A DNA stretch of 64,000 nucleotides from Acidaminobacter sp. JC074 (GCF_022496765.1 NZ_VANV01000001.1:1-64000), one strand, 5' to 3'; shown: positions 7,977 to 16,585, numbered from the stretch's first letter. Notes: generated from the sequence alone by a model not told the origin. Numbers and translations: made by a program.

Positions 7977-8630
7977 CTATCCATCAAATCTATAACCATA
8001 TTTATAAACAGTTTCAATCATGTCAGTATCTAATTTCTGCCTTAGATTTCTCACATGCATATCTACAGTACGTGTATTGCCTGAATAATCATAATCCCAT
8101 ATCTTATCTAGTAACTTTTCTCTAGATAGGGCAATACCTCTATTAATCAAGAAATAATGGAGAAGATCAAATTCTTTCAAGGTTAAATCTATAATCTGAC
8201 CCGACTTCATTACTCTTCTACTTGTAACACAAACTGAAACATCATCAAATATAAAATCATTTTCAACTATTACCTGCTCGTTTCTTCTCAATACAACATT
8301 AATTCTTGAAATCAGTTCAAGAGGTTCAAATGGCTTTGTCAAATAATCATCTGCACCTAGGTTAAAACCTTGCAACTTAGATTTTAAACTGTCTTTTGCA
8401 GTAAGTATAATAACAGGCACGCCATACTTCTTAATTATTGGCAATATTTCTAATCCACTTTTCTTGGGAAGCATCATATCTAAAACAACTAAATCCGGTT
8501 TTTGGCTCATCATTTCTAGCCCTTCTAGACCATCAAAAGCCTGTTTACTATCAAAACCATACATATCTAAGTTCATTTTCAATAAATCTGATATCGCTAG
8601 ATCATCTTCAATAATGAGTATTTTTGACAC
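7977..8630 (-). CDS. OmpR-family response regulator
   Basis: The protein has about 217 residues. The receiver domain shows the acidic pair (IIEDD), the phospho-acceptor Asp in LVVLDMMLP and the conserved Lys in YLTKPFEPLEL. A C-terminal winged-helix DNA-binding domain follows (TLKEFDLLHYFLINRG; RTVDMHVRNLRQKL). Start: a GTG at 8630 directly after TGGAGG is preferred; the longer ATG frame (8678) adds 16 residues that do not fit the receiver fold and has no SD. It is cotranscribed with the downstream kinase. Confidence 0.92.
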   Translation of the reverse strand: MSKILIIEDDLAISDLLKMNLDMYGFDSKQAFDGLEGLEMMSQKPDLVVLDMMLPKKSGLEILPIIKKYGVPVIILTAKDSLKSKLQGFNLGADDYLTKPFEPLELISRINVVLRRNEQVIVENDFIFDDVSVCVTSRRVMKSGQIIDLTLKEFDLLHYFLINRGIALSREKLLDKIWDYDYSGNTRTVDMHVRNLRQKLDTDMIETVYKYGYRFDG

Positions 8631-8719
8631 ATTTCCTCCATAATCTCTTTTTTCACAACTCTGTATTAATAATACCATATATATATTTTATAAACCTCAA
8701 CTTATTTGTCTACTAAAAT

Positions 8720-9214
8720 TCAATCTTTAATTGCATCAATACTTACAACATTTACTAATATAGGTTTAATATGATACCCAGTATACCATTCAAATATATC
8801 TCCTGTAACTGTAACCTTCTTATCAACCAAATCTTTTACATCTTCACATTTGTCATCATAGTGCATAACTAACTGTACTTTGTCAATCAACTGGGATCCA
8901 TTCTTTGAAGGATCAATATCGTAATAAAACTGACTCGTCTCGTCCATTTGCAAGACATAAGTTTCTAAAGGTAAATCAACTTCTGGATCTTCACCATAGC
9001 CAGGCGGACCATAATAACTTACAGTAGATAACGTTCCTTTAAAAGTTCTAATGTCGCCTTCTTCAAGGATATTGTTATTTTCATTTGAATAATCTAGTAC
9101 ATCAAGGCTTGATAACTGATTATCTTTTTGAATCTCCTTAGAAGCTATCAAGAAGGAAATAAGCACAAGAAGTCCTATCATACCTATACATTTTATTACA
9201 TTAGTAGCTTTCAC
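8720..9214 (-). CDS. DUF4431-like exported protein
   Basis: The protein has 164 residues. An N-terminal membrane segment (CIGMIGLLVLISFLIAS) is followed by a soluble domain. The pattern FKGTLS..YYGPPGYGEDP, LETYVLQMD, VQLVMHY and VTVTGDIFEWYTGYH resembles DUF4431, a small beta-rich OB-like exported domain. The start is a GTG overlapping the TGA of the upstream gene (GTGA), which implies translational coupling. It is the last gene of the six-gene minus-strand run before the response regulator. Confidence 0.6.
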   Translation of the reverse strand: MKATNVIKCIGMIGLLVLISFLIASKEIQKDNQLSSLDVLDYSNENNNILEEGDIRTFKGTLSTVSYYGPPGYGEDPEVDLPLETYVLQMDETSQFYYDIDPSKNGSQLIDKVQLVMHYDDKCEDVKDLVDKKVTVTGDIFEWYTGYHIKPILVNVVSIDAIKD

Positions 9215-9507
9215 CGGTGCACCACCTTCTTAGTTAACCACACAAAAAGAATCATTATAATAATGATCGATGCAGCTAAAATCATAGGACATTTAAACAG
9301 TAGCAATAAGAAAAACAAACTACATAAATAGAAAATCACTGACAACTCTTTTATATGAACAAAATAAGCCATAAAAAAAGTGATTGTCACTAAAGATATA
9401 TATTCAGCCGCTAAATCCAACTTTAAAACAGTAATCATTCTTCCTAAAGCAATATTTGCAACCACTACGACTAGAAAAACAATATATTCCTTAAACCCCT
9501 TCTGCAT
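9211..9507 (-). CDS. small membrane protein, unknown
   Basis: The protein has 98 residues with about three predicted membrane helices (around 7-25, 36-52 and 56-92) and a short basic C-terminus TKKVVHR. No family is recognised. A good AAAGGAG site precedes the ATG. It is coupled to the downstream DUF4431-like gene by a 4-bp overlap. Confidence 0.6.
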   Translation of the reverse strand: MQKGFKEYIVFLVVVVANIALGRMITVLKLDLAAEYISLVTITFFMAYFVHIKELSVIFYLCSLFFLLLLFKCPMILAASIIIIMILFVWLTKKVVHR

Positions 9508-9571
9508 TCAAACTCCTTTCCTTAAACGGATTAAAAACTTAATTACTCCTCTATTAACACGACTAAATGAC

Positions 9572-9970
9572 CTAACATGTATCTTGCTTTTTATCTAGAA
9601 TCAAATATCTAATAAACTGAACCATTAGGAGCGTAATTGTAAAAACGCCTGCATAATCTTCAAATGCAATAAATCTAGTATTAACTTTTGCAACACACAA
9701 TAAGATGATACAAATTATGAAAAGCATCAAAACCTTAGATTTGCTCTTTACACTAACACCACTTATTAAAAATGCTGCATTTAAGAGCATAACATAATAC
9801 TTGAAAATAACTCTTTCTAAGTCTAAATCTAAACCACGGACTATATCAAGAAGTTCAAACTTAAAGGCAACTGTAGAATCATATAAGTTCGTCATTATAT
9901 AAATTACAATAAGTCCTATAACCAATAAAGTATTCTTTTTCGTAAATAGCTTAATATCCTTTTTATTCAT
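9572..9970 (-). CDS. small polytopic membrane protein, unknown
   Basis: The protein has 132 residues with about four hydrophobic segments (TLLVIGLIVIYIMTNLY; VMLLNAAFLISGV; VLMLFIICIILLCVAKV; VFTITLLMVQFIRYLIL). No family is recognised. It overlaps the upstream gene by 8 bp. A 64-nt gap separates it from the next gene downstream. Confidence 0.6.
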   Translation of the reverse strand: MNKKDIKLFTKKNTLLVIGLIVIYIMTNLYDSTVAFKFELLDIVRGLDLDLERVIFKYYVMLLNAAFLISGVSVKSKSKVLMLFIICIILLCVAKVNTRFIAFEDYAGVFTITLLMVQFIRYLILDKKQDTC

Positions 9971-10472
9971 TGCGCTTTAATCCTTCTGTTAACTTGTCTA
10001 ACACATGAACATACTGAGCTTCTTTTAAGGTATATTCCTGATTAATATCAAACTCCGATGAGTACATACGGACCATTCTTATTAAACCATCATCAGAAGA
10101 ATAGATATCCACTGTAACTTCTTTAAAACTAGGCGAACTCCCACGTTCAAACCGAATCCTATACTTGTCATATCTTAAATCATTACCATACTTATCTATC
10201 AGATTATCAAATGAATAAAAAGGTAGATATTTTAACTCTAAAGCTTTTAATGAATCTAGGATGTTATCAAGCAGATCTTGTTGACCATACTCCAGTCGAT
10301 AATAGGCTTCATCCTCTGATCCATAGTCTCTTGTATAATGTATATCAGTGGCTTTCAAATCAATCTGATTGATTAAATTTACGGAATTAATTTGCACATA
10401 CACCAAACAAACAATCGCTAACAAGACTAGAATCAATATACGCCAATATTTCTTCAACTTTAGCATGTTCAT
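9963..10472 (-). CDS. membrane-anchored extracytoplasmic protein, unknown
   Basis: The protein has 169 residues. One N-terminal membrane helix (ILILVLLAIVCLVYVQI) is followed by about 135 soluble, charged residues that would lie outside the membrane. There are no cysteines in the soluble part and no recognised domain. The architecture is like that of the protein at 22127 (helix plus small external domain). It starts 2 nt after the upstream stop. Confidence 0.6.
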   Translation of the reverse strand: MNMLKLKKYWRILILVLLAIVCLVYVQINSVNLINQIDLKATDIHYTRDYGSEDEAYYRLEYGQQDLLDNILDSLKALELKYLPFYSFDNLIDKYGNDLRYDKYRIRFERGSSPSFKEVTVDIYSSDDGLIRMVRMYSSEFDINQEYTLKEAQYVHVLDKLTEGLKRNE

Positions 10473-10474
10473 TA

Positions 10475-10906
10475 CTACCTACTTCCGCTAAATGGTATCG
10501 TTAATATATTAAACTCCTCGAAGACTCCTTTTAATGATTTAGGACCTCTAATTACAACCTTGTCTATATCTTCAGTCAACACAACAAACTCAATCCTTAG
10601 AATACTGTATCTATTTTTTATACGATACAATCTATCCATTTTATCTGTTGATTCCTTTACTATATTTTTAGAGTTCAACATGTCTTTATAATATTGGTCA
10701 TTGCAAATCTTATAATTAACATACTTGCTTCTATAAAAACTTCCAATTACAATCCCAAGTGATATAGCCAAACTAGCGAACCCACCATCAAGCAGAAGAT
10801 GCTTATTTGTTATCAAACTAAACACTATACGTATAATCGACAAACCAATCACCATAATTGAAGCCATTGCAACGACTTCTTTGAATCTGTTCTTATTCTC
10901 ATTCAT
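10475..10906 (-). CDS. two-helix membrane protein with cytoplasmic domain, unknown
   Basis: The protein has 143 residues. Hydrophobic segments lie at about 13-32 (VAMASIMVIGLSIIRIVFSL) and 42-57 (FASLAISLGIVIGSFY). A charged C-terminal domain of about 85 residues, probably cytoplasmic, follows. No family is recognised. GAGGGATAACTT precedes the ATG, and it is separated by 3 nt from the upstream zinc-ribbon gene. Confidence 0.6.
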   Translation of the reverse strand: MNENKNRFKEVVAMASIMVIGLSIIRIVFSLITNKHLLLDGGFASLAISLGIVIGSFYRSKYVNYKICNDQYYKDMLNSKNIVKESTDKMDRLYRIKNRYSILRIEFVVLTEDIDKVVIRGPKSLKGVFEEFNILTIPFSGSR

Positions 10907-10909
10907 AAG

Positions 10910-11584
10910 TTATCCCTCAAAAGTCAATTGCTTATTGTGCTTTATTGAATATAAAATGATAAATTTTTCAAGTAGGTCTAAGCGACTAAATCCATCTAAT
11001 TCTACACTTAAAGAAGAATCACCAAATTCAATCGTAGTTAAATATTGACCATTATATTTCAAGTAAATATCATTTAACTCTTCTCCTTTAAGAACAAATT
11101 CTTCAAGACCTCTACCACCATTAATATTATTTCGATTGTAACGAACTTCATGTCCAGGTAGATGAAAAGGATTCTCAAATTTTAATGCACAAATATAATA
11201 ACTATGTATCTTCATGATCTGTCCAAAAATTGCAACAATCGGCCAAATTAAAATAACAAATGCATCAAGGAATGAAAACTTTAGAATATAAAGTAGTGAT
11301 ACAATTAGAAGAAACATGATAGATATCACAATTTCTTTAATAGCAGGTTTTCTTTCTACATGAATACCAAACTCTAGATATACTGGCATTTTCCAGTTAC
11401 GTATGTCCAAATGATAATCATTAGCTTTAAGATCTGTTATCCCGTTCACCTTCAAAGCTTCCAGATACTCATTTAAGTTTACAGTGCCTTTAAGTTTTTC
11501 TTTTACATGTCTGCTATTCCCACACCTTAAACAATAATCTTTCGTCATTGGTATTTTTTCATTACAAAATGCACAGTATCTCAT
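10910..11584 (-). CDS. zinc-ribbon membrane protein, unknown
   Basis: The protein has 224 residues. The N-terminal zinc ribbon has two CxxC knuckles (CAFC and CLRC, 13 residues apart). Two membrane helices follow at about 90-130 and then a beta-rich C-terminal domain. Zinc-ribbon plus transmembrane proteins of this layout are common in Bacillota and often head operons for envelope processes; the exact family is not recognised. It is the first gene of the six-gene run, with a 430-bp regulatory region upstream. Confidence 0.65.
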   Translation of the reverse strand: MRYCAFCNEKIPMTKDYCLRCGNSRHVKEKLKGTVNLNEYLEALKVNGITDLKANDYHLDIRNWKMPVYLEFGIHVERKPAIKEIVISIMFLLIVSLLYILKFSFLDAFVILIWPIVAIFGQIMKIHSYYICALKFENPFHLPGHEVRYNRNNINGGRGLEEFVLKGEELNDIYLKYNGQYLTTIEFGDSSLSVELDGFSRLDLLEKFIILYSIKHNKQLTFEG

Positions 11585-12017
11585 ACTATTATTTTCCTCT
11601 CAAATACTCTATGAAAGAGTTCCATAACACTAGATAGAATTTTCCTTATAAATCAATAGTTTTATCAAGCATGATTATATACTCACTTTCCACTCATATA
11701 ATAAGTATTTTGGGTTTCTCTTCCAAATATAGTTTATCTTAAAATGATAATTATTACCATAATGTCCAGAAACATATCTTACACTTAATCATTTATTAGT
11801 ATATTTATACAACTTGTAAAGTTCTAATCAAAGCCTCTAAAGCCAGTGAACATCACAATTAGGGCATTTTTATCACTTCCATCATACAACTTATTTTACA
11901 AGGTAGCATACAAGTATCAGAAAATTCTTAAAATACTATATCCAATCTCTTCATATGCTTCATTTTCTATTAACTATGTTTTACAGTAATAATGAGTATA
12001 AAGAATAAGGGGGAAGC
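11585..12017. other. divergent intergenic region with a Fur-like box
   Basis: This AT-rich, 433-bp stretch separates the minus-strand six-gene run from the plus-strand gene at 12018. No ORF with a ribosome-binding site, no tRNA and no strong terminator was seen. The only clear element is the Fur-box-like palindrome at 11745-11759. It presumably holds promoters for both flanking units, but none stands out. Confidence 0.5.
11745..11759. promoter_or_regulatory. Fur-family box-like palindrome
   Basis: TGATAATTATTACCA matches the 7-1-7 Bacillus Fur-box consensus TGATAATNATTATCA at all but one defined position. It lies about 160 bp upstream of the zinc-ribbon gene and 260 bp upstream of the gene at 12018. 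Neither neighbour is an obvious metal-uptake gene. An AT-rich chance match is possible. Confidence 0.4.
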
Positions 12018-13439
12018 ATGAAAAAAATAATTACAACCATATTAATCACATTATTACTAGCCACAGTCACCTATGCAGAAACAGAAGAAATCATTGTTGA
12101 GATACCTCAGTTCACTGTTACAGTTAATGGTGAAGTAATCGACACAGAGCATAGTGATTTTCCTGTCATTACTTACAAAGGCATTACCTATTTTCCGATG
12201 ACATCTGATTACTTAAGTAACATGGGATTAGACCTATACTTTGATAAGGAAAAAGGTATCTTTATCAAAAGTGTAGAAGTTGAAAACATCACTCAGCTAG
12301 AGCAAAATTTCGTTAACTCAAATAATGTTTTAGGAAGCCAGGATACTGCTGAACTTTTACCTTTTGACCTTTACGTAAACGGAAAAGAAATTGATAACAG
12401 CCAAGAAGAATATCCTGTTATCCTATATAGAAACATGACTTATTTCCCAATGACTTGGCATTATACACAAGAAGCATTCAAATGGGAAACAGACTGGTCA
12501 GATGAAAATGGCTACAGCATTGTATCCATCGACATGGTTAAAGAAGAAGATATTCAGCTCAGAAACGTATTAAGCAAGACTGAAGATGGACTGACAATTG
12601 ACGATATCAGATTCGACTTCGATCTAGACGAAAGTGTGTTAGGCGAATGGATTTGTGTCGATTTACTAACGAATCCAGTTGATTTCAAACCATATAAGAA
12701 ATCATGGAAAGGTAATCTACATTATGAAAAATTGATATTCTTCAAAGATGGAAATGGATCAAATTATCTTAGCGACGGATTTATTGGTAACCAGAAGTGG
12801 ACGGACGGCCTCCTCTTAGACGATAACAGCGGTATGTGGACGGCATCAAGATATTTTATTGTAGAAGCTTTTAATGATGAATTTCTATTTGTAGAACATA
12901 AAAGTGGTGACTATTTGTTTACTGACAATGCACCTTCGTACTACGTCTATAAACGCGGTATTAAAGAAGACCCAAATACAATCGGACACATAGACCTAAA
13001 TCTACACGAAATCGAAACAACAGAGGTTGACGGTAATAAAAGTGATAAAATCAGTTATAAGTTTGAAGACGACCCTCAGGTTCTTGGCGGATGGAAATCT
13101 GTCGACTATTTATCAACACCATACAAATATAATGTTCAAGAACAAAGTTACAAAGGCAATCTATTTCTTGTGTCTCTAGATTTTCTGGAAAAAGGTAAAG
13201 TTTCGATTAAATATTACAGTGGTTTTACCGGTACCGAAAAATGGACTAATGGGCTTATTCTTGAAAAGGGATTTAACTATAATACAGCATCTAGATATTT
13301 CATAAAAACTATAAAAAACAAAGAATATTTGTTTCTTGAAAGTAAGGAAGGCATCTCTGCTTTAGGATACAATAGTATCAATTACTATGTTTTTGAACGA
13401 TCTGATACTGATGACACACTTGACTTACATACAGATTAA
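12018..13439 (+). CDS. secreted protein: two stalk-like repeats plus two GTWKSVD-type modules
   Basis: The protein has 473 residues. A signal peptide with likely cleavage after VTYA (about residue 20) is followed by two copyings of a copper-amine-oxidase-N-terminus-like stalk repeat (about 35-85 and 115-170), each with VNGxxID and TYFPMT. Two copies of the module also in the protein at 5531 follow. Copy A spans about 203-318 (GEWICVDLLTN to PSYYVYKR) and copy B about 353-465 (GGWKSVDYLST to INYYVFER). In copy B the KSGDY motif is eroded to SKEGI. SD AAGGGGGAAGC precedes the ATG. It is a single-gene unit ended by a terminator and is probably a cell-surface or secreted protein of unknown ligand. 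Confidence 0.7.
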   Translation: MKKIITTILITLLLATVTYAETEEIIVEIPQFTVTVNGEVIDTEHSDFPVITYKGITYFPMTSDYLSNMGLDLYFDKEKGIFIKSVEVENITQLEQNFVNSNNVLGSQDTAELLPFDLYVNGKEIDNSQEEYPVILYRNMTYFPMTWHYTQEAFKWETDWSDENGYSIVSIDMVKEEDIQLRNVLSKTEDGLTIDDIRFDFDLDESVLGEWICVDLLTNPVDFKPYKKSWKGNLHYEKLIFFKDGNGSNYLSDGFIGNQKWTDGLLLDDNSGMWTASRYFIVEAFNDEFLFVEHKSGDYLFTDNAPSYYVYKRGIKEDPNTIGHIDLNLHEIETTEVDGNKSDKISYKFEDDPQVLGGWKSVDYLSTPYKYNVQEQSYKGNLFLVSLDFLEKGKVSIKYYSGFTGTEKWTNGLILEKGFNYNTASRYFIKTIKNKEYLFLESKEGISALGYNSINYYVFERSDTDDTLDLHTD

Positions 13440-13468
13440 GAATAATATCTAAATATACTTAATACTAA

Positions 13469-13503
13469 AAAATCTTTGGCAACCGCCAAAGATTTTATTT
13501 TTT
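13469..13503. terminator. bidirectional rho-independent terminator
   Basis: A near-perfect 12-bp stem (AAAATCTTTGGC with GCCAAAGATTTT, loop AACC) has T runs on both strands. It lies between two convergent genes. Confidence 0.9.
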
Positions 13504-14301
13504 AAACTTATTCACTATATAAGCACCAAAGTATATGATGACTGCCAACAAAATAATCGTAGCACCTGATGGAATGTTGAAATAGTATGATAAGATCAAA
13601 CCACCAATGCTCGTTGATAAACTGATTAAGGATGCAGAAATCATAAGTACTTTTAATGATTTTGTATAAAGTTTTGCGATTGCTGATGGTATTGTTAACA
13701 GTGCAATAGCCAGTATGATCCCCACCACTTTGATTAATAAGACAATGGTTAAGGCTATTAGTATGTAAAGCAATCGTTCAAAGAAAGCTGTATCAATACC
13801 AATAACATGTAAGTAGCTCTCATCGAAGAGATAGGCTTTCCAATAGTTAAACATACTGACAAATACAATGACAACGATCAGACTTAAAACTGCTAACAAA
13901 ATCAGATATAAATTAGAAACAGTCAGGATATCGCCAAATAGATAAGATGTCATATCAGGTGGATAACCAGGTGTTAAGCCAATAAATAGAATACCAAGTG
14001 CCATACCTGTTGCCCAAAAGATACCTATAAGGGTATCAGAGGCTGCCTGAGTTTTTCTTTTTATAACAGGTAAAGAAATGGATGCAATAACTGCAAATAT
14101 CATACCTGTTATAATTGGTGGAATCTTAAAAAGATAACCTAAACCAATACCACCAAATGAAGTATGAGCAATACCACCACTCATACTTACTAATTTTTTC
14201 TCTACTATTACTGCTCCTATGATACCACTTAAAATACTAGCAAGTACGGCAGCCAGAAGAGCTCTTTGCATAAAGCCATAATTAATGATGGCGTTGATCA
14301 T
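13495..14301 (-). CDS. zinc/manganese ABC transporter permease
   Basis: The protein has about 268 residues with eight or so membrane helices of the ABC-3 (ZnuB/AdcB/MntB) permease family. The conserved SMSGGIAHTSFGGIGLGYL segment near residue 35 is the family signature. The start at 14301 is preferred: GGAGG precedes it, and the longer frame (14349) adds a basic 16-residue tail. It overlaps the ATPase gene by 20 bp. With the binding protein at 15543 and the Fur-type regulator at 15126 it forms a metal uptake system; zinc is the most likely cargo given the His-rich binding protein. Confidence 0.88.
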   Translation of the reverse strand: MINAIINYGFMQRALLAAVLASILSGIIGAVIVEKKLVSMSGGIAHTSFGGIGLGYLFKIPPIITGMIFAVIASISLPVIKRKTQAASDTLIGIFWATGMALGILFIGLTPGYPPDMTSYLFGDILTVSNLYLILLAVLSLIVVIVFVSMFNYWKAYLFDESYLHVIGIDTAFFERLLYILIALTIVLLIKVVGIILAIALLTIPSAIAKLYTKSLKVLMISASLISLSTSIGGLILSYYFNIPSGATIILLAVIIYFGAYIVNKFKK

Positions 14302-15061
14302 GATACTTATCCTCCGTCTCCATAAACTCTTTCTTAAGTGCTTCTTCATTTATCATGAGATCTTCAATAGGACATCCTGTTGTAAGCTCTAGAACATTTT
14401 TTCTCATCTTAGAATCACTGCCATGATAGTGAAGTGTTTGATTGATATATGCAACACTTGATACATATGAAAATATCTCTGCAATATCATGAGTGATAAT
14501 TAATATGGTAATGTCTTCACTTAAACATTTGAGGATATCATAAATTTCATTTTTTACTTTTACATCTAAACTGGCAGTTGGTTCATCCAGCACTAAGATA
14601 TCAGGTTTAGATACCATAGACCTTGTTACAAGTACTTTCTGTAACTGTCCGCCTGACAACTCTCCAATTTGTTTATCTTTTAAGTCGAGAATATCCATTC
14701 TCTTCATCAATGATTCAGCATACTCGACTTCTTCTTTCGAATACTTTTTAAAGGTCAATTTCTTTCCCTTTATAACACCTGACATGATAACCTCATTAAC
14801 CGATATCGGAAAACGTTGATCAAACTCAGCAAATTGAGGGACATACCCTATCTTCTTGCCTTGTTTAACTTCAATCCTACCACTATCAGGTTTTTTTAGC
14901 CCAAGTAGTGCTTTAATCAATGTACTTTTACCACCGCCATTAGGACCTATAATTCCTAGAAATGATTTGGGTTCTATATTAAAGGAGATATTTTTTAACG
15001 CAACCACACTGCCATATGAAACGCTTAAATCCTTTATACTAATATCATAATCTTGTTTCAT
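14282..15061 (-). CDS. zinc/manganese ABC transporter ATP-binding protein
   Basis: The protein has 259 residues. Walker A is GPNGGGKST (about 37-45), the ABC signature LSGGQLQKV, Walker B ILVLDEPTASLD, and the H-loop His lies in LIITHDIAE. It matches the ZnuC/AdcC/MntB-type ATPases that power metal import at the membrane. The C-terminus is His-rich (DKYHDQRHH). SD GAGGAG precedes the ATG. The gene is divergent from the Fur-family gene at 15126, which plausibly controls it. Confidence 0.9.
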   Translation of the reverse strand: MKQDYDISIKDLSVSYGSVVALKNISFNIEPKSFLGIIGPNGGGKSTLIKALLGLKKPDSGRIEVKQGKKIGYVPQFAEFDQRFPISVNEVIMSGVIKGKKLTFKKYSKEEVEYAESLMKRMDILDLKDKQIGELSGGQLQKVLVTRSMVSKPDILVLDEPTASLDVKVKNEIYDILKCLSEDITILIITHDIAEIFSYVSSVAYINQTLHYHGSDSKMRKNVLELTTGCPIEDLMINEEALKKEFMETEDKYHDQRHH

Positions 15062-15125
15062 AACAACTCCTCTTGTCTTTTTGCCTCTCTAAATGGTAAC
15101 ATAGTATCAAATAACGGAGGTCTCT

Positions 15126-15560
15126 ATGACACTTAATCAAATACTTGAACAATTAAAACTAGCTGGTTACAAAGCAACAGCAACTCGTACGCTGATACTT
15201 GAAACACTTATTAAGAATCACGAACTGATTCTTTCAGCGGACGAGATATATTTAATGGTTAAACTAGAAAACGCAAAGATAAACCGTTCAACGGTTTATA
15301 GAAATCTTGAAATCTTGTCTGAAGAAAACCTTCTATATAAGACTATCACAGATCAAGGTGTTACGAAAGTCAAACTTAGATGTTGTGACAAACATCACCA
15401 TCATTTAATCTGCGATAGATGTGGTAAAATAGTTGTATTTGACCAGTGCGCTTCAGACTTATACCGTGAGTTTGCTCAAGGCCATGGCTTTTTATTGACA
15501 GGCCACACCCTTGAACTTCATGGCATTTGCAAGAACTGTCAATTACTCGAAAGAGTTTAA
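15126..15560 (+). CDS. Fur-family metalloregulator, probably Zur-like
   Basis: The protein has 144 residues. The N-terminal winged helix includes KINRSTVYRNLEIL. The metal-binding DKHHHHLICDRCGK and the second knuckle HGICKNC give the two CxxC pairs of the structural zinc site. The position between the zinc ABC genes and the binding-protein gene supports a Zur role, but Fur, PerR and Zur are not separable by these motifs alone. SD GGAGGTCTCT precedes the ATG. The 3' end overlaps the convergent binding-protein gene by 18 bp. Confidence 0.85.
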   Translation: MTLNQILEQLKLAGYKATATRTLILETLIKNHELILSADEIYLMVKLENAKINRSTVYRNLEILSEENLLYKTITDQGVTKVKLRCCDKHHHHLICDRCGKIVVFDQCASDLYREFAQGHGFLLTGHTLELHGICKNCQLLERV

Positions 15561-16523
15561 CATCTTTTCTGCAATAGTTTTCAGATTGTTAATGTAGTCG
15601 CCTGATAATGGGGCGACTTTTATAGTTGTACCACCAATCTCTTTTGCAACTATCTCAGCTTGTGAAGAATCAAATTCTTCTTGATAGAATACATATTTTA
15701 TACCTTCTGCTTTCGCAAGTTCAATGACCATTTCTAAATCTCTCGCAGTCGCTTGCTTACCTTCTGCTTCAATGGCATGCATATCAAAGCCGTAGTCATC
15801 TGCAAAATAACCTAAAGACGGATGATACATGATAAACTCATGATCTACATTTTCAAATGACTGCTCAAGGTATTTATCTAATCCTTTTAACTCTTCAATG
15901 TATGCTGCAGCATTTTCAGCGTAAGTTTCTTTATTGTCAGGATCTAAAGCTGAAAGCTCATCTCTAATCACTTCAACCATTACTTGAACTCTCTTAGGTG
16001 ATAACCAAATGTGTGGATCTCTACCTGAATGATCGTGGTCATGTTCACTAGCCGCTTCATCCTCATGATCCGCATCATGTTCATCTTCGTGATCTGCATC
16101 ATGTTCATCTTCATGATCTGCATCATGTTCATCTTCATGATCAGCATCATGTTCATCTTCATGGTCATGACCTTCTTCGAAATATCTCGCTGGGTATTTC
16201 TCATCTACAAACTCTGCTAAATCTACTAACTTCACATCATCATTTACTGACTCTAAAATATGTGCTTCAGCTGCCACATCTATATGGAAATAGACTTTAG
16301 ATTCATTAAACTTAGCCATTTCTTGTGGTGATGGCTGGTAATTAGCAGGACTTGACCCAGGTGGAATTAATACCACAACATCTACCAAATCGCCTGCAAC
16401 TGCTTTTACAAATGTTTCTTGAGGTACAATAGACACTGCAACTGTTAACTGGTCAGATGTGTTATCTGAACAACCAACTAAGGCAAGCATCATTATACTT
16501 AATATAATTATTAGTTTCTTCAT
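15543..16523 (-). CDS. zinc ABC transporter substrate-binding lipoprotein (AdcA/ZnuA type)
   Basis: The protein has about 326 residues. A lipoprotein signal with lipobox LVGC is at about residue 18. Cluster A-I fold motifs include VVLIPPGSSPANYQPSPQEM, DPHIWLSP, HPSLGYFADDYGF and FYQEEFDSSQAEIVA. The acidic, His-rich loop between the conserved metal ligands contains four exact or near-exact copies of an 8-residue unit (DHEDEHDA), encoded by 24-nt tandem repeats. Such loops are typical of zinc-specific members. The start at 16523 follows GGAGGAG; the longer frame to 16577 would run through the promoter. Confidence 0.9.
   Translation of the reverse strand: MKKLIIILSIMMLALVGCSDNTSDQLTVAVSIVPQETFVKAVAGDLVDVVVLIPPGSSPANYQPSPQEMAKFNESKVYFHIDVAAEAHILESVNDDVKLVDLAEFVDEKYPARYFEEGHDHEDEHDADHEDEHDADHEDEHDADHEDEHDADHEDEAASEHDHDHSGRDPHIWLSPKRVQVMVEVIRDELSALDPDNKETYAENAAAYIEELKGLDKYLEQSFENVDHEFIMYHPSLGYFADDYGFDMHAIEAEGKQATARDLEMVIELAKAEGIKYVFYQEEFDSSQAEIVAKEIGGTTIKVAPLSGDYINNLKTIAEKMLNSFE
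16060..16164 (-). repeat. 24-nt tandem repeat encoding the His-rich loop
   Basis: About four and a half copies of a 24-nt unit (coding DHEDEHDA) differ at a few bases. They lie inside the zinc-binding lipoprotein gene. Copy number is likely to vary by slippage without changing frame. Confidence 0.85.
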
Positions 16524-16536
16524 ATTCTCCTCCAAT

Positions 16537-16555
16537 AATGCAACTCGTTTGCATT
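16537..16555. promoter_or_regulatory. palindromic operator over the binding-protein promoter
   Basis: AATGCAA-CTCGT-TTGCATT is a perfect 7-bp inverted repeat. It lies immediately downstream of the -10 box, covering the predicted transcription start, which is a repressor position. The obvious candidate binder is the Fur-family protein encoded at 15126, but no second copy was found near the ATPase gene. Confidence 0.55.
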
Positions 16556-16556
16556 T

Positions 16557-16585
16557 AGTATAAATAGTATACCCCAAAAAGACAA
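16557..16585 (-). promoter_or_regulatory. promoter of the zinc-binding lipoprotein gene
   Basis: TTGTCT (16585-16580), a 17-nt spacer, then TATACT (16562-16557). The ATG is 34 nt further downstream. Confidence 0.65.

Noticed and set aside
15980..16220. ORFs on both strands across the His-rich repeat
   Set aside because: They are shadows of the 24-nt tandem repeat in the zinc-binding lipoprotein gene and have no ribosome-binding sites.
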